Shown here piece by piece: positions 14,004 through 26,251 of a DNA stretch of 64,000 nucleotides. Each line of letters opens with the position of its first letter. The stretch's first letter is position 1. The position numbers were made by a program, and so were the translations under genes. Under the pieces are notes generated by a model that was not told where the DNA came from, made no database searches, and saw only the letters and a list, made by a program, of their open reading frames with translations. The stretch is from Serratia ficaria (lineage in GTDB: Bacteria > Pseudomonadota > Gammaproteobacteria > Enterobacterales > Enterobacteriaceae), in contig NZ_LT906479.1 in the NCBI RefSeq assembly GCF_900187015.1, positions 5,145,974 to 5,209,973 of the forward strand, read 5' to 3'.

Positions 14004-15001
14004 CGGCGGCCAACGGAAGCGCGCTCCACCAGCTCAGGCGTCAACACCAGCACCTGCGCCTCGCGCTCCGGGTTTTGCAGGCGGTTGATCAACGCATCGA
14101 TCGCCAATTCACCCAGCGAATCCTTCGGCTGGTGAATGGTGCTCAACGGCGGCGCCAGGTATTTGGCCAGTTCGATATCGTCATAGCCCATCACCGCCAT
14201 GTCCTGCGGCACCGACAGCCCGGCCTGGTATAGCGCCTGATAGACGCCCACCGCCACCGCATCGTTACCGGCAAACACCGCATGCGGCGGCTCGTCCAGC
14301 GCCAGCAGCTGCCGCATGGCGTTAACCCCGCCTTCAAATTCAAAGTCGCAGTGCACTTCATAGCCCGGCGGAATGGGCAGGCCGGCGCGCCGCATGGCAT
14401 TGCGATAGCCCTCCAGGCGATGCCGGGCGGTGGTCTTATCCTGCGGGCCGGCGATGCAGGCTATTTTGCGGTAGCCGCTGGCGATCAGGTGATCGGTCGC
14501 CATCTCGCCGCCCAGCAACGAATTGTCCTGAATAATGTCGTTGGCGCCTTCAAACGGCGCCCAGTCCATCATCACGATAGGTAAAGAGGGGTAGCGGCGC
14601 AGCGCATCCTGCGACGGCCGGTGATTCTCGGTGCACATCAGCAGCAAGCCGTCGACGCGCTTTTGCAGCAGGGTTTCCATGCTGCGGTTCATGCGCGCCG
14701 CGTCTTCTTCGGTATTGCACAGGATCAGGCTGTAGCCGCGTTCGTAGCAGCTGCGCTCGACGCCGCGCACCACTTCGGCGTAAAACGGGTTGTTGCTGGA
14801 GGTGACCAGCATGCCGATGGTGCGCGTCTGGTTGAGCTTCAGGCTGCGCGCCAGGGCGGAGGGCGCGTAGTTCAGCTGTTCAACGGCCGCCATGACTTTG
14901 TCGCGCACGCTGTCGCTGACGAAGCGATTGTTGTTGATTACGTGCGATACGGTGGAGGTTGAAACGCCCGCCAGGCGGGCGACATCTTTCATGGTGGCCA
15001 A
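14000..15001 (-). CDS. rbsR: Ribose operon repressor RbsR (LacI family)
   Basis: This 333-residue repressor starts with the LacI-type HTH ([20 protein letters not shown]) followed by a hinge ([11 protein letters not shown]) and a periplasmic-binding-like ribose-sensing core. It is the last gene of the rbs operon, 5 bp after rbsK, and so is autoregulated. The GCGAAACGTTTCGC palindromes upstream of rbsD are its likely operators. Confidence 0.95.
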   Translation of the reverse strand: MATMKDVARLAGVSTSTVSHVINNNRFVSDSVRDKVMAAVEQLNYAPSALARSLKLNQTRTIGMLVTSSNNPFYAEVVRGVERSCYERGYSLILCNTEEDAARMNRSMETLLQKRVDGLLLMCTENHRPSQDALRRYPSLPIVMMDWAPFEGANDIIQDNSLLGGEMATDHLIASGYRKIACIAGPQDKTTARHRLEGYRNAMRRAGLPIPPGYEVHCDFEFEGGVNAMRQLLALDEPPHAVFAGNDAVAVGVYQALYQAGLSVPQDMAVMGYDDIELAKYLAPPLSTIHQPKDSLGELAIDALINRLQNPEREAQVLVLTPELVERASVGRR

Positions 15002-15006
15002 AGGGC

Positions 15007-15933
15007 TTACTCCTGCCGCTGCAAGAAGGCGTCGATCTCTTCGCGCCAGGGCACGGAAGGCTGCGCGCCGGGGCGCGTCACGGCGATCGCCGCCGCCGCA
15101 TGGGCGAAGCGCACCGCATGCGCCATGGTTTCCCCTTCCAGCAACGCCGTGACCAGCGCGCCGTTAAAGGTATCGCCGGCGGCGATGGTGTCCACCGCTT
15201 TCACCTTGAAGCCCGGCACCAGTTTGCCGTCGCCGTTTTCGCTCAGCCATACCCCGCGGCTGCCGAGGGTAATGATCACCGTGGCGATGCCTTTATCGTG
15301 CAGAACCTGAGCGGCGCGCGCCGCATCTGCATCGTTGTCGACCGCAATCCCGGTCAGGCGCTGGGCCTCGGTTTCATTGGGGGTGATCATATCGATAGTC
15401 GCCAGCAGCTCATCCGGCAGTTCGCGCGCCGGCGCCGGGTTGAGGATCACCTGAGTTTGATGGCTTTTCGCCAGGCGGGCGGCGGCGATAACCGTCTCCA
15501 GCGGCGACTCCAGCTGCATCAGCAGGGCATCGGCGTCAATCACCCGTTGCCGATAGCGCGCCAGATAGTCCGGCGTAACCGCGGCATTGGCACCGGCATC
15601 GATGCCGATGACGTTTTCGCCCTCGGCGTTGACGAAAATCAGCGCCACGCCGGTGGTGTTGTCGGCGATGGCCTTGATCGGTTGGGTATCAATGCGATCG
15701 GCAGCCAGCTGTTGGCGGATGCGTTCACCGATATCGTCGGCGCCCACGCAGGCGATAAAGGCGATATCCGCCCCGCTGCGCCCGGCCGCCACTGCCTGAT
15801 TCGCGCCCTTGCCGCCAAACGCCACCTTATACTGTTTCCCGATCACCGTTTCGCCCGGGTGAGGGAAGCGTTCAATATTGAGGATATGGTCGGCATTGAT
15901 GCTGCCCAGAACCACCAGCTTACCTGTTTCCAT
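15007..15933 (-). CDS. rbsK: Ribokinase
   Basis: This 308-residue PfkB-family kinase converts ribose to ribose-5-phosphate. It has the N-terminal signature [13 protein letters not shown] and the C-terminal catalytic motif [13 protein letters not shown] with the catalytic Asp in AGDTF. I chose the ATG at 15931–15933 ([10 protein letters not shown]) with an AGGA ribosome site; an earlier ATG would add nine residues that E. coli RbsK lacks. Confidence 0.95.
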   Translation of the reverse strand: METGKLVVLGSINADHILNIERFPHPGETVIGKQYKVAFGGKGANQAVAAGRSGADIAFIACVGADDIGERIRQQLAADRIDTQPIKAIADNTTGVALIFVNAEGENVIGIDAGANAAVTPDYLARYRQRVIDADALLMQLESPLETVIAAARLAKSHQTQVILNPAPARELPDELLATIDMITPNETEAQRLTGIAVDNDADAARAAQVLHDKGIATVIITLGSRGVWLSENGDGKLVPGFKVKAVDTIAAGDTFNGALVTALLEGETMAHAVRFAHAAAAIAVTRPGAQPSVPWREEIDAFLQRQE

Positions 15934-15982
15934 CGCATTGATTCCTGAATTGCGCGCCACCCTAAGATGGCGCGGGTATGAC

Positions 15983-16873
15983 TTATTGGGTGACCAGTTT
16001 CAAATCCACCGGAATAGTGGCCGGCACTTTCTCGCCTTTCAGCACTTTGTCGGCGGTTTCCACGCCAATTACGCCGATCTGATCCGGGCGCTGCGCCACG
16101 GTCGCCGCCAGTTTGCCGCCCTCCACCGCTTTCACGCCGTCGGCGGTGCCGTCGAAGCCTACCACGACCACGTCGGATTTTCCGGCGGTTTGCAGCGCAC
16201 GCAGCGCACCCAGCGCCATTTCATCGTTCTGGGCAAACACCGCCTGCACGTCCGGATGCGCGGTCAGCAGGTTCTGCATCACGTTCAGGCCTTTGGTGCG
16301 GTCAAAATCGGCCGGCTGGCTGGCCAACAGTTTGAATTTATTCTGATCCAGCGACTGTTTGAAGCCTTCGCCGCGCTCGCGTGCGGCGGAGGTGCCGGCA
16401 ATGCCTTCCAGTTGGATCACTTTCGCGTCTGCCCCCACTTTCTTGGCGATGAAGTCGCCGGCCATTTTGCCGCCCACGCGGTTATCCGAGGCGATGTGGC
16501 TAACCACTTCGCCCTTGCTCGCCACGCGGTCCAGGGTAATGACCGGGATCTTGGCCTGGTTGGCCATCTTGATGGCGTTGCCGACCGCGTCGGAGTCGGT
16601 CGGGTTGATCAGCAGCAGCTTAGGCGCCTGTACCATCAGATCCTGCACGTTGGCCAGCTCTTTCGCCGGGTTGTTTTGCGAATCCAGCACCACCAGGTTG
16701 TAACCCAGCTTGTTGGCTTCCTGCTGCGCGCCTTCCTTCATTGAAACGAAGAACGGGTTATTGAGGGTCGATACCACCAGCGCGATGGTGTCTTTGGCCA
16801 GCGCATTGGCGCTCAGCGTGGCGCTCAGGGCGAAGGCGGAAGCTAAAACTGCCAGTTTTTTCATTTTCATCAT
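15983..16873 (-). CDS. rbsB: Ribose ABC transporter, periplasmic binding protein
   Basis: This 296-residue protein begins with a Sec signal peptide ending ANALAKD and continues as a type I sugar-binding protein ([18 protein letters not shown]). It captures D-ribose for RbsAC and also presents it to the chemoreceptor Trg in E. coli. Two successive ATGs (16873, 16870) make the exact start uncertain by one codon; the second gives a protein closer to E. coli. Confidence 0.96.
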   Translation of the reverse strand: MMKMKKLAVLASAFALSATLSANALAKDTIALVVSTLNNPFFVSMKEGAQQEANKLGYNLVVLDSQNNPAKELANVQDLMVQAPKLLLINPTDSDAVGNAIKMANQAKIPVITLDRVASKGEVVSHIASDNRVGGKMAGDFIAKKVGADAKVIQLEGIAGTSAARERGEGFKQSLDQNKFKLLASQPADFDRTKGLNVMQNLLTAHPDVQAVFAQNDEMALGALRALQTAGKSDVVVVGFDGTADGVKAVEGGKLAATVAQRPDQIGVIGVETADKVLKGEKVPATIPVDLKLVTQ

Positions 16874-16894
16874 CGTGATTCCTGTAGGGGGAGG

Positions 16895-17863
16895 TTACTT
16901 GTTGCTTTTGTTATCTACCAGAACCGCCAGCAGTATCACCACTGCCTTCACGATCATTTGGTAGTAGGAAGAAACACCCAGTAAATTCAGGCCGTTGTTC
17001 AGGAAGCCCAGGATCAGCGCGCCGATCAAGGTGCCGACGATCCGGCCCTTGCCGCCCGCCAGGCTGGTGCCGCCCAGCACGACGGCGGCGATGGCGTCCA
17101 GCTCGTAGCCGGTGCCGGCGGTCGGCTGCGCCGAAGACAGGCGCGCCACTTCGATCACTCCGGCCAGCGCCGCCAGCAGGCCGCACAGCGAATAGACGAT
17201 AACTTTCACTTTATCGACGCTGATGCCGGACAAGCGGGTCGCCGCTTCGTTGCCGCCCAAGGCATAAATATAGCGGCCCAGGCGGGTGTGATGCAGCATG
17301 TACCAAGCGGCGATGAACACGATAGCCATAATCCAGATTGGGGTAGGCACCCCCAGCGGGCGGCCGATGCCGAACCAGCCGAAGGCGTCGGCCACGTCGG
17401 TAAAGCCGGTATTCACCGGGCTGCCGTTGGTGTAGACCATGGTGACGCCGCGCAGCAGCAGCATCATCACCAGCGTGGCGATAAATGCCTGCACCTTGCC
17501 TTTGGCGACGATCACCCCGGTGCAGGCGCCTATCGCCGCCCCCAGCGCCAGCGCCGCCGCAACGGCCACCAGCGCATTCACCTCAAAGCCGACGATCGAA
17601 GCCGCCACCGCACCGGTCAGCGCCAGCAACGATCCGACCGACAGATCGATGCCGGAGGTGAGGATCACCAGCGTCATCCCCACCGCCATAATGGCGTTCA
17701 CCGAGGTTTGCTGCAGAATATTGAACAGATTGTTCAGGGTGAAGAAATTCGGGCTCATGGAAGAGACCACGGCGATCAGCACCAGCAGAGCAATCAGGGA
17801 TTTCTGCTCTAACAGCCACTCTTTACTGAACCAGCGCTTAGCTGCGATAGTCTGGGAACTCAT
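16895..17863 (-). CDS. rbsC: Ribose ABC transporter permease
   Basis: This 322-residue inner-membrane protein has many hydrophobic helices and the permease loop ALGGNEAATRLSGI typical of the RbsC/AraH family. It forms the ribose channel with RbsA. It lies 6 bp downstream of rbsA and 21 bp upstream of rbsB. Confidence 0.96.
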   Translation of the reverse strand: MSSQTIAAKRWFSKEWLLEQKSLIALLVLIAVVSSMSPNFFTLNNLFNILQQTSVNAIMAVGMTLVILTSGIDLSVGSLLALTGAVAASIVGFEVNALVAVAAALALGAAIGACTGVIVAKGKVQAFIATLVMMLLLRGVTMVYTNGSPVNTGFTDVADAFGWFGIGRPLGVPTPIWIMAIVFIAAWYMLHHTRLGRYIYALGGNEAATRLSGISVDKVKVIVYSLCGLLAALAGVIEVARLSSAQPTAGTGYELDAIAAVVLGGTSLAGGKGRIVGTLIGALILGFLNNGLNLLGVSSYYQMIVKAVVILLAVLVDNKSNK

Positions 17864-17869
17864 ATCTGA

Positions 17870-19375
17870 TTACTCCTGCTTTACGCCGTATTGCTTGCCG
17901 ACGGCCGCAGCCATCAACGCTTCCTGGGTGGCCTGTTCAATCGGGAACTCGCCGCTGAGCCGGCCTTCGTGCATCACCAGGATGCGATCGCTCATGCCCA
18001 GCACCTCCGGCATTTCCGAAGACACCAAAATGATGCTCAGCCCTTCCTGTTTGAACTGGTTGATTAACTGATAGATCTCTTTTTTGGCGCCGACGTCGAC
18101 GCCGCGCGTCGGTTCGTCGAGGATCAGCACCTTCGGCCGGGTCATCAGGCCGCGGGCGATCGCCACTTTCTGCTGATTGCCGCCGGAGAGCAGACCAATC
18201 GGCTGCTCCATCGACGGGGTCTTGATATTGAACAAACGGATGAAGTCGCCCACCGCCTGCTGTTCATCGGCCTGCTTCAGGCTGCCGCCGGCGCGGCTGA
18301 AATAGCGCAGCGCGGTGAGCGACATGTTTTCCTTCACCGACATGCCCAAGACCAGGCCATCGCGCTTGCGGTCTTCGGAGATATAAACGATGCCGTTCGC
18401 CAGGCCGTCCTGCGGCGAATGGGCGATCACCTCATGCCCGTCGAGCGTCACGCCGCCGGCCTTGCGCGGCGCGGCGCCGTAAAGGATTTTCATCAGTTCG
18501 GTGCGCCCGGCGCCCATCAGCCCGGCCACGCCGAGAATTTCCCCGCGGTACAGCGTAAAGCTGACGTCGTCGACGCCGGGGCCGGAAAGGTGGCTGACCT
18601 GCAGGCGTTTTTCACCGCGCGGCAGCCGCAGCCGCGGATACTGCTCCTCCAGCTTGCGGCCGACCATCATTTCGATAAGCCGATCCTCCTGCAGCTCGCT
18701 TACCGGGCGCTCGGCGATAAACTGGCCGTCGCGGAACACCGTGACGTCATCGCAAATTTCAAAGATCTCTTTCAAGCGGTGCGAAATATAGACAATCCCG
18801 CGGCCTTCCGCCTTCAGCTCGTTGATCACCTTGAATAGGGAGGCGGTCTCGGTGTCGGTCAACGCATCCGTCGGCTCATCCATGATGATGACTTGCGATT
18901 CGAAGCTCAGCACCTTGGCGATCTCCACCATTTGCTGATCGCCGATCGACAGCTCGCCCACCGGCCGGTGGCTGCTGTAGCGCAGATTGAGGCGGGCCAG
19001 CAGCCGATCGGCCTCGGCGTACATGCGCTTCCAGTCGATGCGGCCGAAGCGGTTGACGAACTCGCGGCCGAGGAAGATGTTTTCCGCAATAGTCAGCTGC
19101 GGGATCAGGTTCAACTCCTGATGGATAATGCCGATGCCCGCATCCTGCGAATCTTTAGGCCCGTTAAACACCACCTCTTTACCGAGAAAAGACTGACTGC
19201 CGGCGTCTTTCTGGTAGATGCCGGTCAGCACTTTCATCATGGTGGATTTCCCGGCGCCGTTTTCTCCCACCAGCGCCATCACCTTGCCGGGATACACGCT
19301 AAGGGCGGCGCCGGAAAGCGCCTTCACGCCGGGAAAGGCTTTATCAATCCCTTTCAGTTGCAGTAAAGGTTGCAT
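17870..19375 (-). CDS. rbsA: Ribose ABC transporter, tandem ATP-binding protein
   Basis: This 501-residue protein carries two nucleotide-binding domains. The first has an intact Walker A (GENGAGKST) and a signature [11 protein letters not shown]; its Walker B reads [10 protein letters not shown]. The second has the degenerate Walker [11 protein letters not shown] normal for this family, with signature LSGGNQQKV and Walker [12 protein letters not shown]. It powers ribose import through RbsC. It lies 7 bp downstream of rbsD. Confidence 0.96.
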   Translation of the reverse strand: MQPLLQLKGIDKAFPGVKALSGAALSVYPGKVMALVGENGAGKSTMMKVLTGIYQKDAGSQSFLGKEVVFNGPKDSQDAGIGIIHQELNLIPQLTIAENIFLGREFVNRFGRIDWKRMYAEADRLLARLNLRYSSHRPVGELSIGDQQMVEIAKVLSFESQVIIMDEPTDALTDTETASLFKVINELKAEGRGIVYISHRLKEIFEICDDVTVFRDGQFIAERPVSELQEDRLIEMMVGRKLEEQYPRLRLPRGEKRLQVSHLSGPGVDDVSFTLYRGEILGVAGLMGAGRTELMKILYGAAPRKAGGVTLDGHEVIAHSPQDGLANGIVYISEDRKRDGLVLGMSVKENMSLTALRYFSRAGGSLKQADEQQAVGDFIRLFNIKTPSMEQPIGLLSGGNQQKVAIARGLMTRPKVLILDEPTRGVDVGAKKEIYQLINQFKQEGLSIILVSSEMPEVLGMSDRILVMHEGRLSGEFPIEQATQEALMAAAVGKQYGVKQE

Positions 19376-19382
19376 AAATGCC

Positions 19383-19802
19383 TCAGAAAGTTACGCCGGC
19401 GCACAGGATCAGGTTCGCATAAGGCGAACATTCCCCGCTGCGGATCACCGCCCGGCTGTGCCCGGTCTGCGCTTTAAACGCCTCATGGCTGATATAGCGC
19501 AGGCTGATGGTGTTTCCCTGGCGCTGGCCAAGCTCTGTCAGCTGGGCCAGCAACGCCTGATGGAGCGCCGGATTTTGCTCGACGATCTCTTCCGCCAGGA
19601 TGGCGCTTTCTACCTGCATCTCCTGCGTCACCACCCCGAGCACCTGCAAAAATGTCGGCACTCCCTGGCTCAGCGCCAGATCGATGCGCTGCGTCACCGC
19701 CGGTATCGGCAGGCCCGCATCGCACAGGGTGAGCTGATCGGTATGGCCAAGCCGCGCAATCACCGCGGACAACTCAGCATTCAGTAATACGCCTTTTTTC
19801 AT
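19383..19802 (-). CDS. rbsD: D-ribose pyranase
   Basis: This 139-residue enzyme interconverts the β-pyran and furan forms of ribose so that RbsK can use it. It has the conserved start [12 protein letters not shown], the catalytic region LGHTDQL and the C-terminus [15 protein letters not shown] chose the start at 19800–19802, which gives the exact E. coli length; a longer frame runs through the operator. It is the first gene of the operon. Confidence 0.95.
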   Translation of the reverse strand: MKKGVLLNAELSAVIARLGHTDQLTLCDAGLPIPAVTQRIDLALSQGVPTFLQVLGVVTQEMQVESAILAEEIVEQNPALHQALLAQLTELGQRQGNTISLRYISHEAFKAQTGHSRAVIRSGECSPYANLILCAGVTF

Positions 19803-19816
19803 GTTCTCACTCCGGC

Positions 19817-19832
19817 AGCGAAACGTTTCGCT
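19817..19832. promoter_or_regulatory. RbsR operator candidate, proximal
   Basis: AGCGAAACGTTTCGCT is a perfect 16-bp palindrome 15 bp upstream of rbsD. The form CGAAACGTTTCG is a typical LacI-family operator, so RbsR is the likely ligand. Confidence 0.75.
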
Positions 19833-19897
19833 ATGCGGCGAGTTTAAAAAAACGTCAGGGGAAGGCAACCGGGAGAATACAGAAGTGTGATCGCTAT

Positions 19898-19909
19898 CGA
19901 AACGTTTCG
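19898..19909. promoter_or_regulatory. RbsR operator candidate, distal
   Basis: CGAAACGTTTCG repeats the core of the proximal operator, with its centre 79 bp further upstream. Two sites allow cooperative binding or looping over the rbs promoter. Confidence 0.65.
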
Positions 19910-19969
19910 CTCGCGCGGCGGGAAGCGCAAACGACAGGGGCCCAGCCTGGCTGAGCCCCTGAGAGGGAA

Positions 19970-21838
19970 TTAAATCTCGACCTGAGTGCCGAGCTCGATC
20001 ACCCGGTTCGGCGGGATTTCAAACTGGTCCGGCGCACGCAACGCGTTGCGGCTCAGCGCGATAAACAGCTTGCCGCGCAGGAACAGATACCACGGCCGCC
20101 TGGTGAGGATCAGCGATTCGTGCGACATGAAGAACGAGGTTTCCGTCATGCGGCACGGCAGCCCTTCCAGCCCGCAGCGGTGGAACACCTCCTCGACGTT
20201 CGGCGTTTCACGCCAGCCGTAGCTGGCCACCACCCGCCAGAAGGTCGGCGAAAGCTGTTCGATGGTCACGCGGCGCACGTTGTGCACGTAAGGCGCGTCC
20301 TCGGTGCGCAGCGTCAACAGCACCACCCGCTCATGCAGCACCTTGTTGTGCTTCAGATTGTGCAGCAACGCAAACGGGATCACGTTGATGGCGCGCGACA
20401 TGAATACCGCCGTGCCGGGCACCCGCACCGGCGGCGATTTTTCCAGCGAAGCGATCATCGCTTCGAGGGAATTGCCGTGTTCGTGCATGCGGCGCAGCAG
20501 GCGGAAGCGTTCGCTCTTCCAGGTGGTCATGATGATGAACATCATCAGCGCCAGCATCAGCGGCAGCCAACCGCCGGAGAACAGCTTCAGGGCGTTGGCG
20601 GAGAACATCGGCACGTCGATAATCAGCAGGATAATCGCGATGCCGATCGCCAGGAAGCGATTCCAGTGCCAGTTTTTAATCGCCACCGAGGTGACCAGAA
20701 TGCTGGTCAACACCATGGTGCCGGTGACCGCAATGCCGTACGCCGCCGCCAGGTTGCTGGAATGCTCGAAGCCGATGATCACCAGCACCACCGCGATGTA
20801 CAGCGTCCAGTTAATCACCGGGATATAGATCTGGCCGGACTCCATTTCCGAGGTATGGATGATGCGCATCGGCGACAGATACCCCAGGCGCACCGCCTGG
20901 CGGGTCAGCGAGAATACGCCGGAAATCACCGCCTGCGAGGCGATGACCGTCGCCAGCGTCGCCAAAACAAGCAGCGGGATCAGCGCCCAGTCCGGCGCCA
21001 GCAGGAAGAACGGGTTTTTGATCGCCTCGGGATTTTTCAGCAGCAGCGCGCCCTGGCCAAAGTAGTTGAGCACCAGCGAAGGCAGCACCACGGTGAACCA
21101 GGCCAGACGAATCGGGAATTTACCGAAGTGGCCCATATCGGCATACAGCGCCTCGACGCCGGTGATCGACAGCACCACCGCCCCCAGCGCAAAGAACGAC
21201 ACCTTCTTGTATTCGAGGAAGAAGTTGAGCGCCCATTTTGGGTTCAGCGCCTGCAGCACCTCCGGGTTGGCCATGATGCTGCGCGCGCCCAGCACCGCCA
21301 GTACGATAAACCACAGCAGCATCACCGGGGCGAACAGCTTGCCGACGCTGCCGGTGCCGTGTTTTTGGATAACGAACAGCAGCGTCAGCACCAGAATGGA
21401 CAGCGGCACGATATAAGCGTCAAGCGAAGGCGCGGCGATTTCCAGCCCCTCGATCGCCGACATCACCGATATCGCCGGGGTGATCACCACCTCGCCATAG
21501 AAGAAGCTGCCGCCTATCAGGCCCAGTATCACCAGCAGCGCGGTAGTGCGCGCCGAGGTATTGCGCCCGGCCAGGGACATCAGCGTCAGGATTCCGCCCT
21601 CGCCGGCGTTATCCGCCCGCATGACGTAGGTGAGATACTTGAGGGAAACGATGACGACCAACATCCAGAAGATCAGCGACAGGAAGCCGAATACCACGTC
21701 CGGACGCACATCGAAGCCATAATGGCCGGAGAAACACTCTCTCAGGGTATAGAGAGGGCTGGTGCCGATATCACCGTAAACCACCCCAATTGCCGCCAGG
21801 GTTACCGCCGATAAGGACTGTTTATGCTCTGTGCTCAT
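19970..21838 (-). CDS. kup: Low-affinity K+ uptake protein Kup (TrkD)
   Basis: This 622-residue protein is the length of E. coli Kup. About 12 transmembrane segments fill residues ~15–450, starting with the family signature [15 protein letters not shown], followed by a cytoplasmic C-terminal region ending [12 protein letters not shown]. It imports potassium with protons. The gene lies upstream-to-upstream with ravA and downstream of the rbs operon, the E. coli arrangement. Confidence 0.96.
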   Translation of the reverse strand: MSTEHKQSLSAVTLAAIGVVYGDIGTSPLYTLRECFSGHYGFDVRPDVVFGFLSLIFWMLVVIVSLKYLTYVMRADNAGEGGILTLMSLAGRNTSARTTALLVILGLIGGSFFYGEVVITPAISVMSAIEGLEIAAPSLDAYIVPLSILVLTLLFVIQKHGTGSVGKLFAPVMLLWFIVLAVLGARSIMANPEVLQALNPKWALNFFLEYKKVSFFALGAVVLSITGVEALYADMGHFGKFPIRLAWFTVVLPSLVLNYFGQGALLLKNPEAIKNPFFLLAPDWALIPLLVLATLATVIASQAVISGVFSLTRQAVRLGYLSPMRIIHTSEMESGQIYIPVINWTLYIAVVLVIIGFEHSSNLAAAYGIAVTGTMVLTSILVTSVAIKNWHWNRFLAIGIAIILLIIDVPMFSANALKLFSGGWLPLMLALMMFIIMTTWKSERFRLLRRMHEHGNSLEAMIASLEKSPPVRVPGTAVFMSRAINVIPFALLHNLKHNKVLHERVVLLTLRTEDAPYVHNVRRVTIEQLSPTFWRVVASYGWRETPNVEEVFHRCGLEGLPCRMTETSFFMSHESLILTRRPWYLFLRGKLFIALSRNALRAPDQFEIPPNRVIELGTQVEI

Positions 21839-22123
21839 AATTCGTTTCTTTTTCAGAACATCCGTTAGCGATGCATCCGCATCAAGCTAGAGATACGGGC
21901 TCGAAGATCCGTCACGCCCACTCGAAAGCCGCACAGTATGCACCATTTACACTGCTTGCCTACTCTTATATCAGAGCCGAAAAATAAACAAAATGTGAAC
22001 CAGCCGCCCTTTTGATAATAGAAAGATTTTACTAATCAACAAGCTATACCATTAAAAATAATGGTGGTTTATCATCGGATTATCGACCAAGATTGGCTAA
22101 CTCTCGGACAACGCGACAATTAT

Positions 22124-23632
22124 ATGGCGCCATCATCACTTCTGGCAGAACGAATTTCCCGCCTCAGCAGCGCGCTGGAGAGCGGTCTTTATGAACGGCA
22201 AGAGGCGATTCGCCTGTGCTTGCTGGCCGCATTGAGCGGCGAAAGCGTGTTCCTGCTCGGCCCGCCGGGCATCGCCAAGAGCCTGATTGCGCGCCGCTTG
22301 AAGTTCGCCTTCCGCAACGCCCGCTCGTTTGAATATCTGATGACGCGTTTCTCGACGCCGGAAGAGGTGTTCGGGCCGCTGTCGATTCAGGCGCTGAAAG
22401 ACGAAGGGCGCTACCAGCGGCTGACCGCCGGTTACCTGCCGGAAGCGGAGATCGTGTTCCTGGATGAAATCTGGAAGGCCGGGCCGGCGATCCTCAACAC
22501 CCTGCTGACGGCGATCAACGAGCGCCGCTTCCGCAACGGCAACAGCGAGGAACCGATCCCGCTGCGGCTGCTGGTGACCGCCTCCAACGAACTGCCGGAG
22601 GCGGATAACAGCCTGGAAGCGCTGTATGACCGCATGCTGATCCGCCTGTGGCTCGACAAGGTGCAGGACAAGCAGAACTTCCGTTCGCTGCTGGTCAATC
22701 GCCAGAGCGAAAGCATCAACCCGGTGCCGGAGGCGCTGAGCATCAGCGATGAAGAATTCCACCAATGGCAGCCGCAGATCGATAAGGTCAAACTGCCCGA
22801 GGCGTGCTTCGAGCTGATTTTCCAGCTGCGCCAGCGGCTGGACGCGCTGGAACAGGCGCCCTACGTTTCCGACCGCCGCTGGAAGAAAGCGCTGCGTCTG
22901 CTGCAGGCCTGCGCCTTCTTCAGCGGGCGCGACACCCTCGCCCCGCTGGACCTGATGCTGCTGAAAGACTGCCTGTGGCACGATCTCACCTCGCTGAAGC
23001 TGTTGCAGCAGCAGATTGACCAACTGCTGACCGAACAGGCTTATCAGCAGCAGTCGATGCTGATCCAACTGCAGCAGATACACACCCGCTGGCTGCAGGA
23101 TCAACAGCAGCAAAGCGATCGCCAGGCTATCAGCCTGGTGAAAAAAGGCGGCATGTTCAGCCGCAGGCCGCAGTATGCGCCGGCGACGCCGTTCGCCGCC
23201 GGCACCCTGACCTTACTGCTGCAAAAACCGCTGCAGCTGCATGACATTCAAGTTAATCACCTGAGCATCGAAAGCGGCGCGCTGGACAACTGGCTGCAAA
23301 AAGGCGGTGACGTGCGCGCCAAGCTGAACGGCATCGGCTTTGCCCAGCAGATCGATCTGGAGGTGGATGAGCAGCTGCATCTGACGGTGCTGGACGTCAG
23401 CCGTCAACCTTCTCTGCTGGCGCTGCCGGGCAAGCAAACCACCGCCACGCCGCAGGCGCTGCTGGATGAAATGGAGGCATTGGCCCAGCGGCTGGCGGAG
23501 CAGCGCCGTCTGTTCAGCCAGCATCAGCCCTGCCTGTTCACCCCGGCCGCCGGCCTGGCCAAAATCGAAGCCAGCCTGCTGCAGGTGGCGGAACAGCTCA
23601 AACAGCAGCATCAGCAGATGCGCGGCCAGTAA
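22124..23632 (+). CDS. ravA: MoxR-family AAA+ ATPase RavA
   Basis: This 502-residue ATPase has Walker A GPPGIAKS at residues 46–53, Walker [11 protein letters not shown] and sensor 1 [11 protein letters not shown], and a C-terminal region with the triple-helical and LARA domains that bind LdcI in E. coli. It works with ViaA at respiratory complexes and in stress. I chose the ATG at 22124 ([14 protein letters not shown]), matching E. coli; the frame is open 21 codons further up without homology. It is two bases from viaA, so the two are coupled. Confidence 0.93.
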   Translation: MAPSSLLAERISRLSSALESGLYERQEAIRLCLLAALSGESVFLLGPPGIAKSLIARRLKFAFRNARSFEYLMTRFSTPEEVFGPLSIQALKDEGRYQRLTAGYLPEAEIVFLDEIWKAGPAILNTLLTAINERRFRNGNSEEPIPLRLLVTASNELPEADNSLEALYDRMLIRLWLDKVQDKQNFRSLLVNRQSESINPVPEALSISDEEFHQWQPQIDKVKLPEACFELIFQLRQRLDALEQAPYVSDRRWKKALRLLQACAFFSGRDTLAPLDLMLLKDCLWHDLTSLKLLQQQIDQLLTEQAYQQQSMLIQLQQIHTRWLQDQQQQSDRQAISLVKKGGMFSRRPQYAPATPFAAGTLTLLLQKPLQLHDIQVNHLSIESGALDNWLQKGGDVRAKLNGIGFAQQIDLEVDEQLHLTVLDVSRQPSLLALPGKQTTATPQALLDEMEALAQRLAEQRRLFSQHQPCLFTPAAGLAKIEASLLQVAEQLKQQHQQMRGQ

Positions 23633-23634
23633 CC

Positions 23635-25098
23635 ATGCTCAGCCTGGAGACGCTCGATCTGCTGCTGGCGATCACCGAAGGCGAGCTGATCGAAGAGATG
23701 ATCGTCGGCATGCTGGCGGCGCCGCAGCTGACGGTGTTTTTCAAAAAGTTTCCCGCCATCCGCCGGGCGCTGGATCGCGACTTGCCGCGCTGGAAGCTGC
23801 AGCTCAAGGAGCGCATTCATGAGGCCATGGTGCCCCCGGCGCTGGCGCAGGAGTTTTATCGCTATCAGCAGTGCCAGCTGGAAAACAACGCCCAGTTCTA
23901 CCATAACCTGAGCGATACGCTGGAGCTGCTGCGCCAGCTGGTCTCGCCGTTTTATGAACAGGCGCGCACGCTGGTGGACGCCGCCGATCTGCCCAATCAT
24001 CCGCTGGACGACAGCTTTCAGACCCTGTTTCTGCAGCGCTGGCGCATCAGCCTGACGCTGCAGGCCACCATGCTGCACCACCAGCTGCTGGAGCAGGAGC
24101 GCGAACAGCTGATGGCGGAGCTGCAGGAGCGTCTGGCGCTGAGCGGCGCGCTGGAGCCGCTGCTGTCGGAAAACGACACCGCCGCCGGGCGGCTGTGGGA
24201 CATGAGCAAAGGCCAGCTGCAGCGCGGCGACTACCAGCGGCTGGTGGAGTACGGCGATTTTCTGCAGCGGCAGCCGGAGCTGAAAAAGCTGGCGCAGCAG
24301 CTGGGCCGCAGCTATCAGGCCAAGGCGGTGCAGCAGCAGGATGCGCAGCCGGAGCCGTTTCGCGTGATGGTGCAGGTGCCGGCCACGCTGCCGGAAGAAG
24401 TCAGCGGCATTCACCAGAGCGATGATATCTTGCGCCTGCTGCCGCCGGAGCTGGCGACGCTGGGTATTGAAGAGCTGGAATTCGAGTTTTATCGCCGCCT
24501 GCTGGAAAAACGGCTGTTGAGCTATCGGCTGCAGGGCGACGTCTGGCAGGAGCAGATCCTGATCCGTCAGGTCACCCACCAGCAGCAGGATCAGCAGCCG
24601 CGCGGGCCGTTTATCGTCTGCGTGGATACCTCGGGCTCGATGGGCGGTTTCAACGAGCAGTGCGCCAAGGCGTTCTGCCTGGCGTTGCTGCGCATTGCGC
24701 TGGCGGATAACCGCCGCTGCTACATCATGCTGTTCGCCAATCAGATCGTGCATTACGAGCTCACCGCCGCCAGCGGCATCGAACAGGCGGTGCGCTTTCT
24801 CGGCCAACACTTCCGCGGCGGCACCGATCTGGCGGCCTGCCTGAACGCCACCGCCGGCAAGATGGCGGAAAGCGGCTGGTTTGACGCCGATGCGGTGATC
24901 ATTTCTGACTTTATCGCCCAGCGCTTGCCGGATGAGGTAATAAAGAAGGTGAAACAGCAGCAGCAGAGCCATCATCAGCGCTTTCACGCGGTGGCGATGT
25001 CCGCCTATGGCAAACCCGGCATCATGCGCATCTTCGATCACATCTGGCGCTTTGATACCGGGCTAAAAAGCCGTCTGATGCGCCGCTGGCGGCGCTAG
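23635..25098 (+). CDS. viaA: ViaA, von Willebrand A domain partner of RavA
   Basis: This 487-residue protein has a helical N-terminal region and a C-terminal VWA domain with an intact MIDAS motif DTSGSMGG (about residues 331–338), followed by GGTDL and ISDF, the other metal-site loops. The C-terminus [15 protein letters not shown] is highly conserved. ViaA stimulates the ATPase of RavA. It is convergent with asnA, leaving six bases between them. Confidence 0.94.
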   Translation: MLSLETLDLLLAITEGELIEEMIVGMLAAPQLTVFFKKFPAIRRALDRDLPRWKLQLKERIHEAMVPPALAQEFYRYQQCQLENNAQFYHNLSDTLELLRQLVSPFYEQARTLVDAADLPNHPLDDSFQTLFLQRWRISLTLQATMLHHQLLEQEREQLMAELQERLALSGALEPLLSENDTAAGRLWDMSKGQLQRGDYQRLVEYGDFLQRQPELKKLAQQLGRSYQAKAVQQQDAQPEPFRVMVQVPATLPEEVSGIHQSDDILRLLPPELATLGIEELEFEFYRRLLEKRLLSYRLQGDVWQEQILIRQVTHQQQDQQPRGPFIVCVDTSGSMGGFNEQCAKAFCLALLRIALADNRRCYIMLFANQIVHYELTAASGIEQAVRFLGQHFRGGTDLAACLNATAGKMAESGWFDADAVIISDFIAQRLPDEVIKKVKQQQQSHHQRFHAVAMSAYGKPGIMRIFDHIWRFDTGLKSRLMRRWRR

Positions 25099-25104
25099 GC
25101 CGAA

Positions 25105-26097
25105 TTACAGCAGGCCTTCGACCGCCCCACGCACTTCCGGCGACCACACGCCGCACTGCACCTGGCCGATGTGCGACAGCTGCAGCAGCAGCATCACCAG
25201 GCGCGACTGGCCGATACCGCCGCCGATGGTCTGCGGCATGTCGCCGCGCAGCAGCGACTGGTGCCACTCCAGCTTCAGGCGATCTTCATCGCCGGTCAAC
25301 GCCAGCTGGCGCTTCAGCGCAGCGGCGTCGACGCGAATGCCCATAGAGGAAATTTCGAAGGCGTCCTGCAGCACCGGGTTCCACACCAGAATGTCACCGT
25401 TCAGTCCGGCCAGGCCTTCCGCCGCCTGAGTGGTCCAGTCATCATAATCCGGCGCCCGCACGTCGTGTGACTTGCCGTGCGACAGCTTGCCGCCGATGCC
25501 GATCAGGAACACCGCGCCCAATTCTTTGGCGATCGCCCGTTCACGGCCCTTGGCGTCCAGCGCCGGGTAACGCTGCAGCAGGGTTTCGCTGTGCACAAAG
25601 TGGATCTGTTCCGGCAGGAACGGCGCCAAGCCATATTCGCGGCTCACTTCCGCTTCCGTCGCCTTGATGGCCACATAAATGCTGCGCACGGTGCTTTTCA
25701 GGTAATCCAGGCTGCGTTCGCCGTCGCCCATCACCCGTTCCCAGTCCCACTGATCGACATACACCGAGTGGATGGCGCTCAGGCGATCTTCATCCGGGCG
25801 CAGCGCTTTCATATGGGTATACAGGCCCTCGCCGGCGCCGAAGTCGTGGCTGCCCAGCGTTTTGCGTTTCCATTTGGCCAGCGAGTGCACCACTTCGAAG
25901 GTGGCGTCCGGCAGGGTTTTTACCCTGACCTGCACCGCCTTCTCGCTGCCGGAAAGGTTGTCTTGCGTGCCGTCGCCCAGGCGGCTGAGGATCGGCGCCT
26001 GCACTTCAATCAGACCAAGCTGCTGTTCCAGCTGGCGGGAAAAGAAGGATTTAACCAGGCTGATTTGTTGTTGTTTTTGGATAAACTGTTTTTTCAT
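25105..26097 (-). CDS. asnA: Aspartate–ammonia ligase (asparagine synthetase A)
   Basis: This 330-residue enzyme makes asparagine from aspartate, ammonia and ATP. It has the class II synthetase-like core with [21 protein letters not shown] and the C-terminal [10 protein letters not shown]. The start at 26095–26097 ([16 protein letters not shown]) gives exactly the E. coli length. It is divergent from asnC, whose product activates asnA in E. coli in the absence of asparagine. Confidence 0.96.
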   Translation of the reverse strand: MKKQFIQKQQQISLVKSFFSRQLEQQLGLIEVQAPILSRLGDGTQDNLSGSEKAVQVRVKTLPDATFEVVHSLAKWKRKTLGSHDFGAGEGLYTHMKALRPDEDRLSAIHSVYVDQWDWERVMGDGERSLDYLKSTVRSIYVAIKATEAEVSREYGLAPFLPEQIHFVHSETLLQRYPALDAKGRERAIAKELGAVFLIGIGGKLSHGKSHDVRAPDYDDWTTQAAEGLAGLNGDILVWNPVLQDAFEISSMGIRVDAAALKRQLALTGDEDRLKLEWHQSLLRGDMPQTIGGGIGQSRLVMLLLQLSHIGQVQCGVWSPEVRGAVEGLL

Positions 26098-26251
26098 TGC
26101 CGTATCTCTTATAAACCTGTCTCTGTTGCAGCGATTAAGCAACAGAACGGCAGCGATATTCAATATCCATCAATCAATATTGCCTTTTCACTTTTAATCG
26201 TTCATTTTTATGGCTGTATAATTCAACAATCATTAATTAATGGGGAATTAA

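Noticed and set aside
20120..21814. 564-codon plus-strand frame opposite kup
   Set aside because: Composition is His/Gln/Arg-rich without hydrophobic patterning, typical of a reverse-strand shadow.
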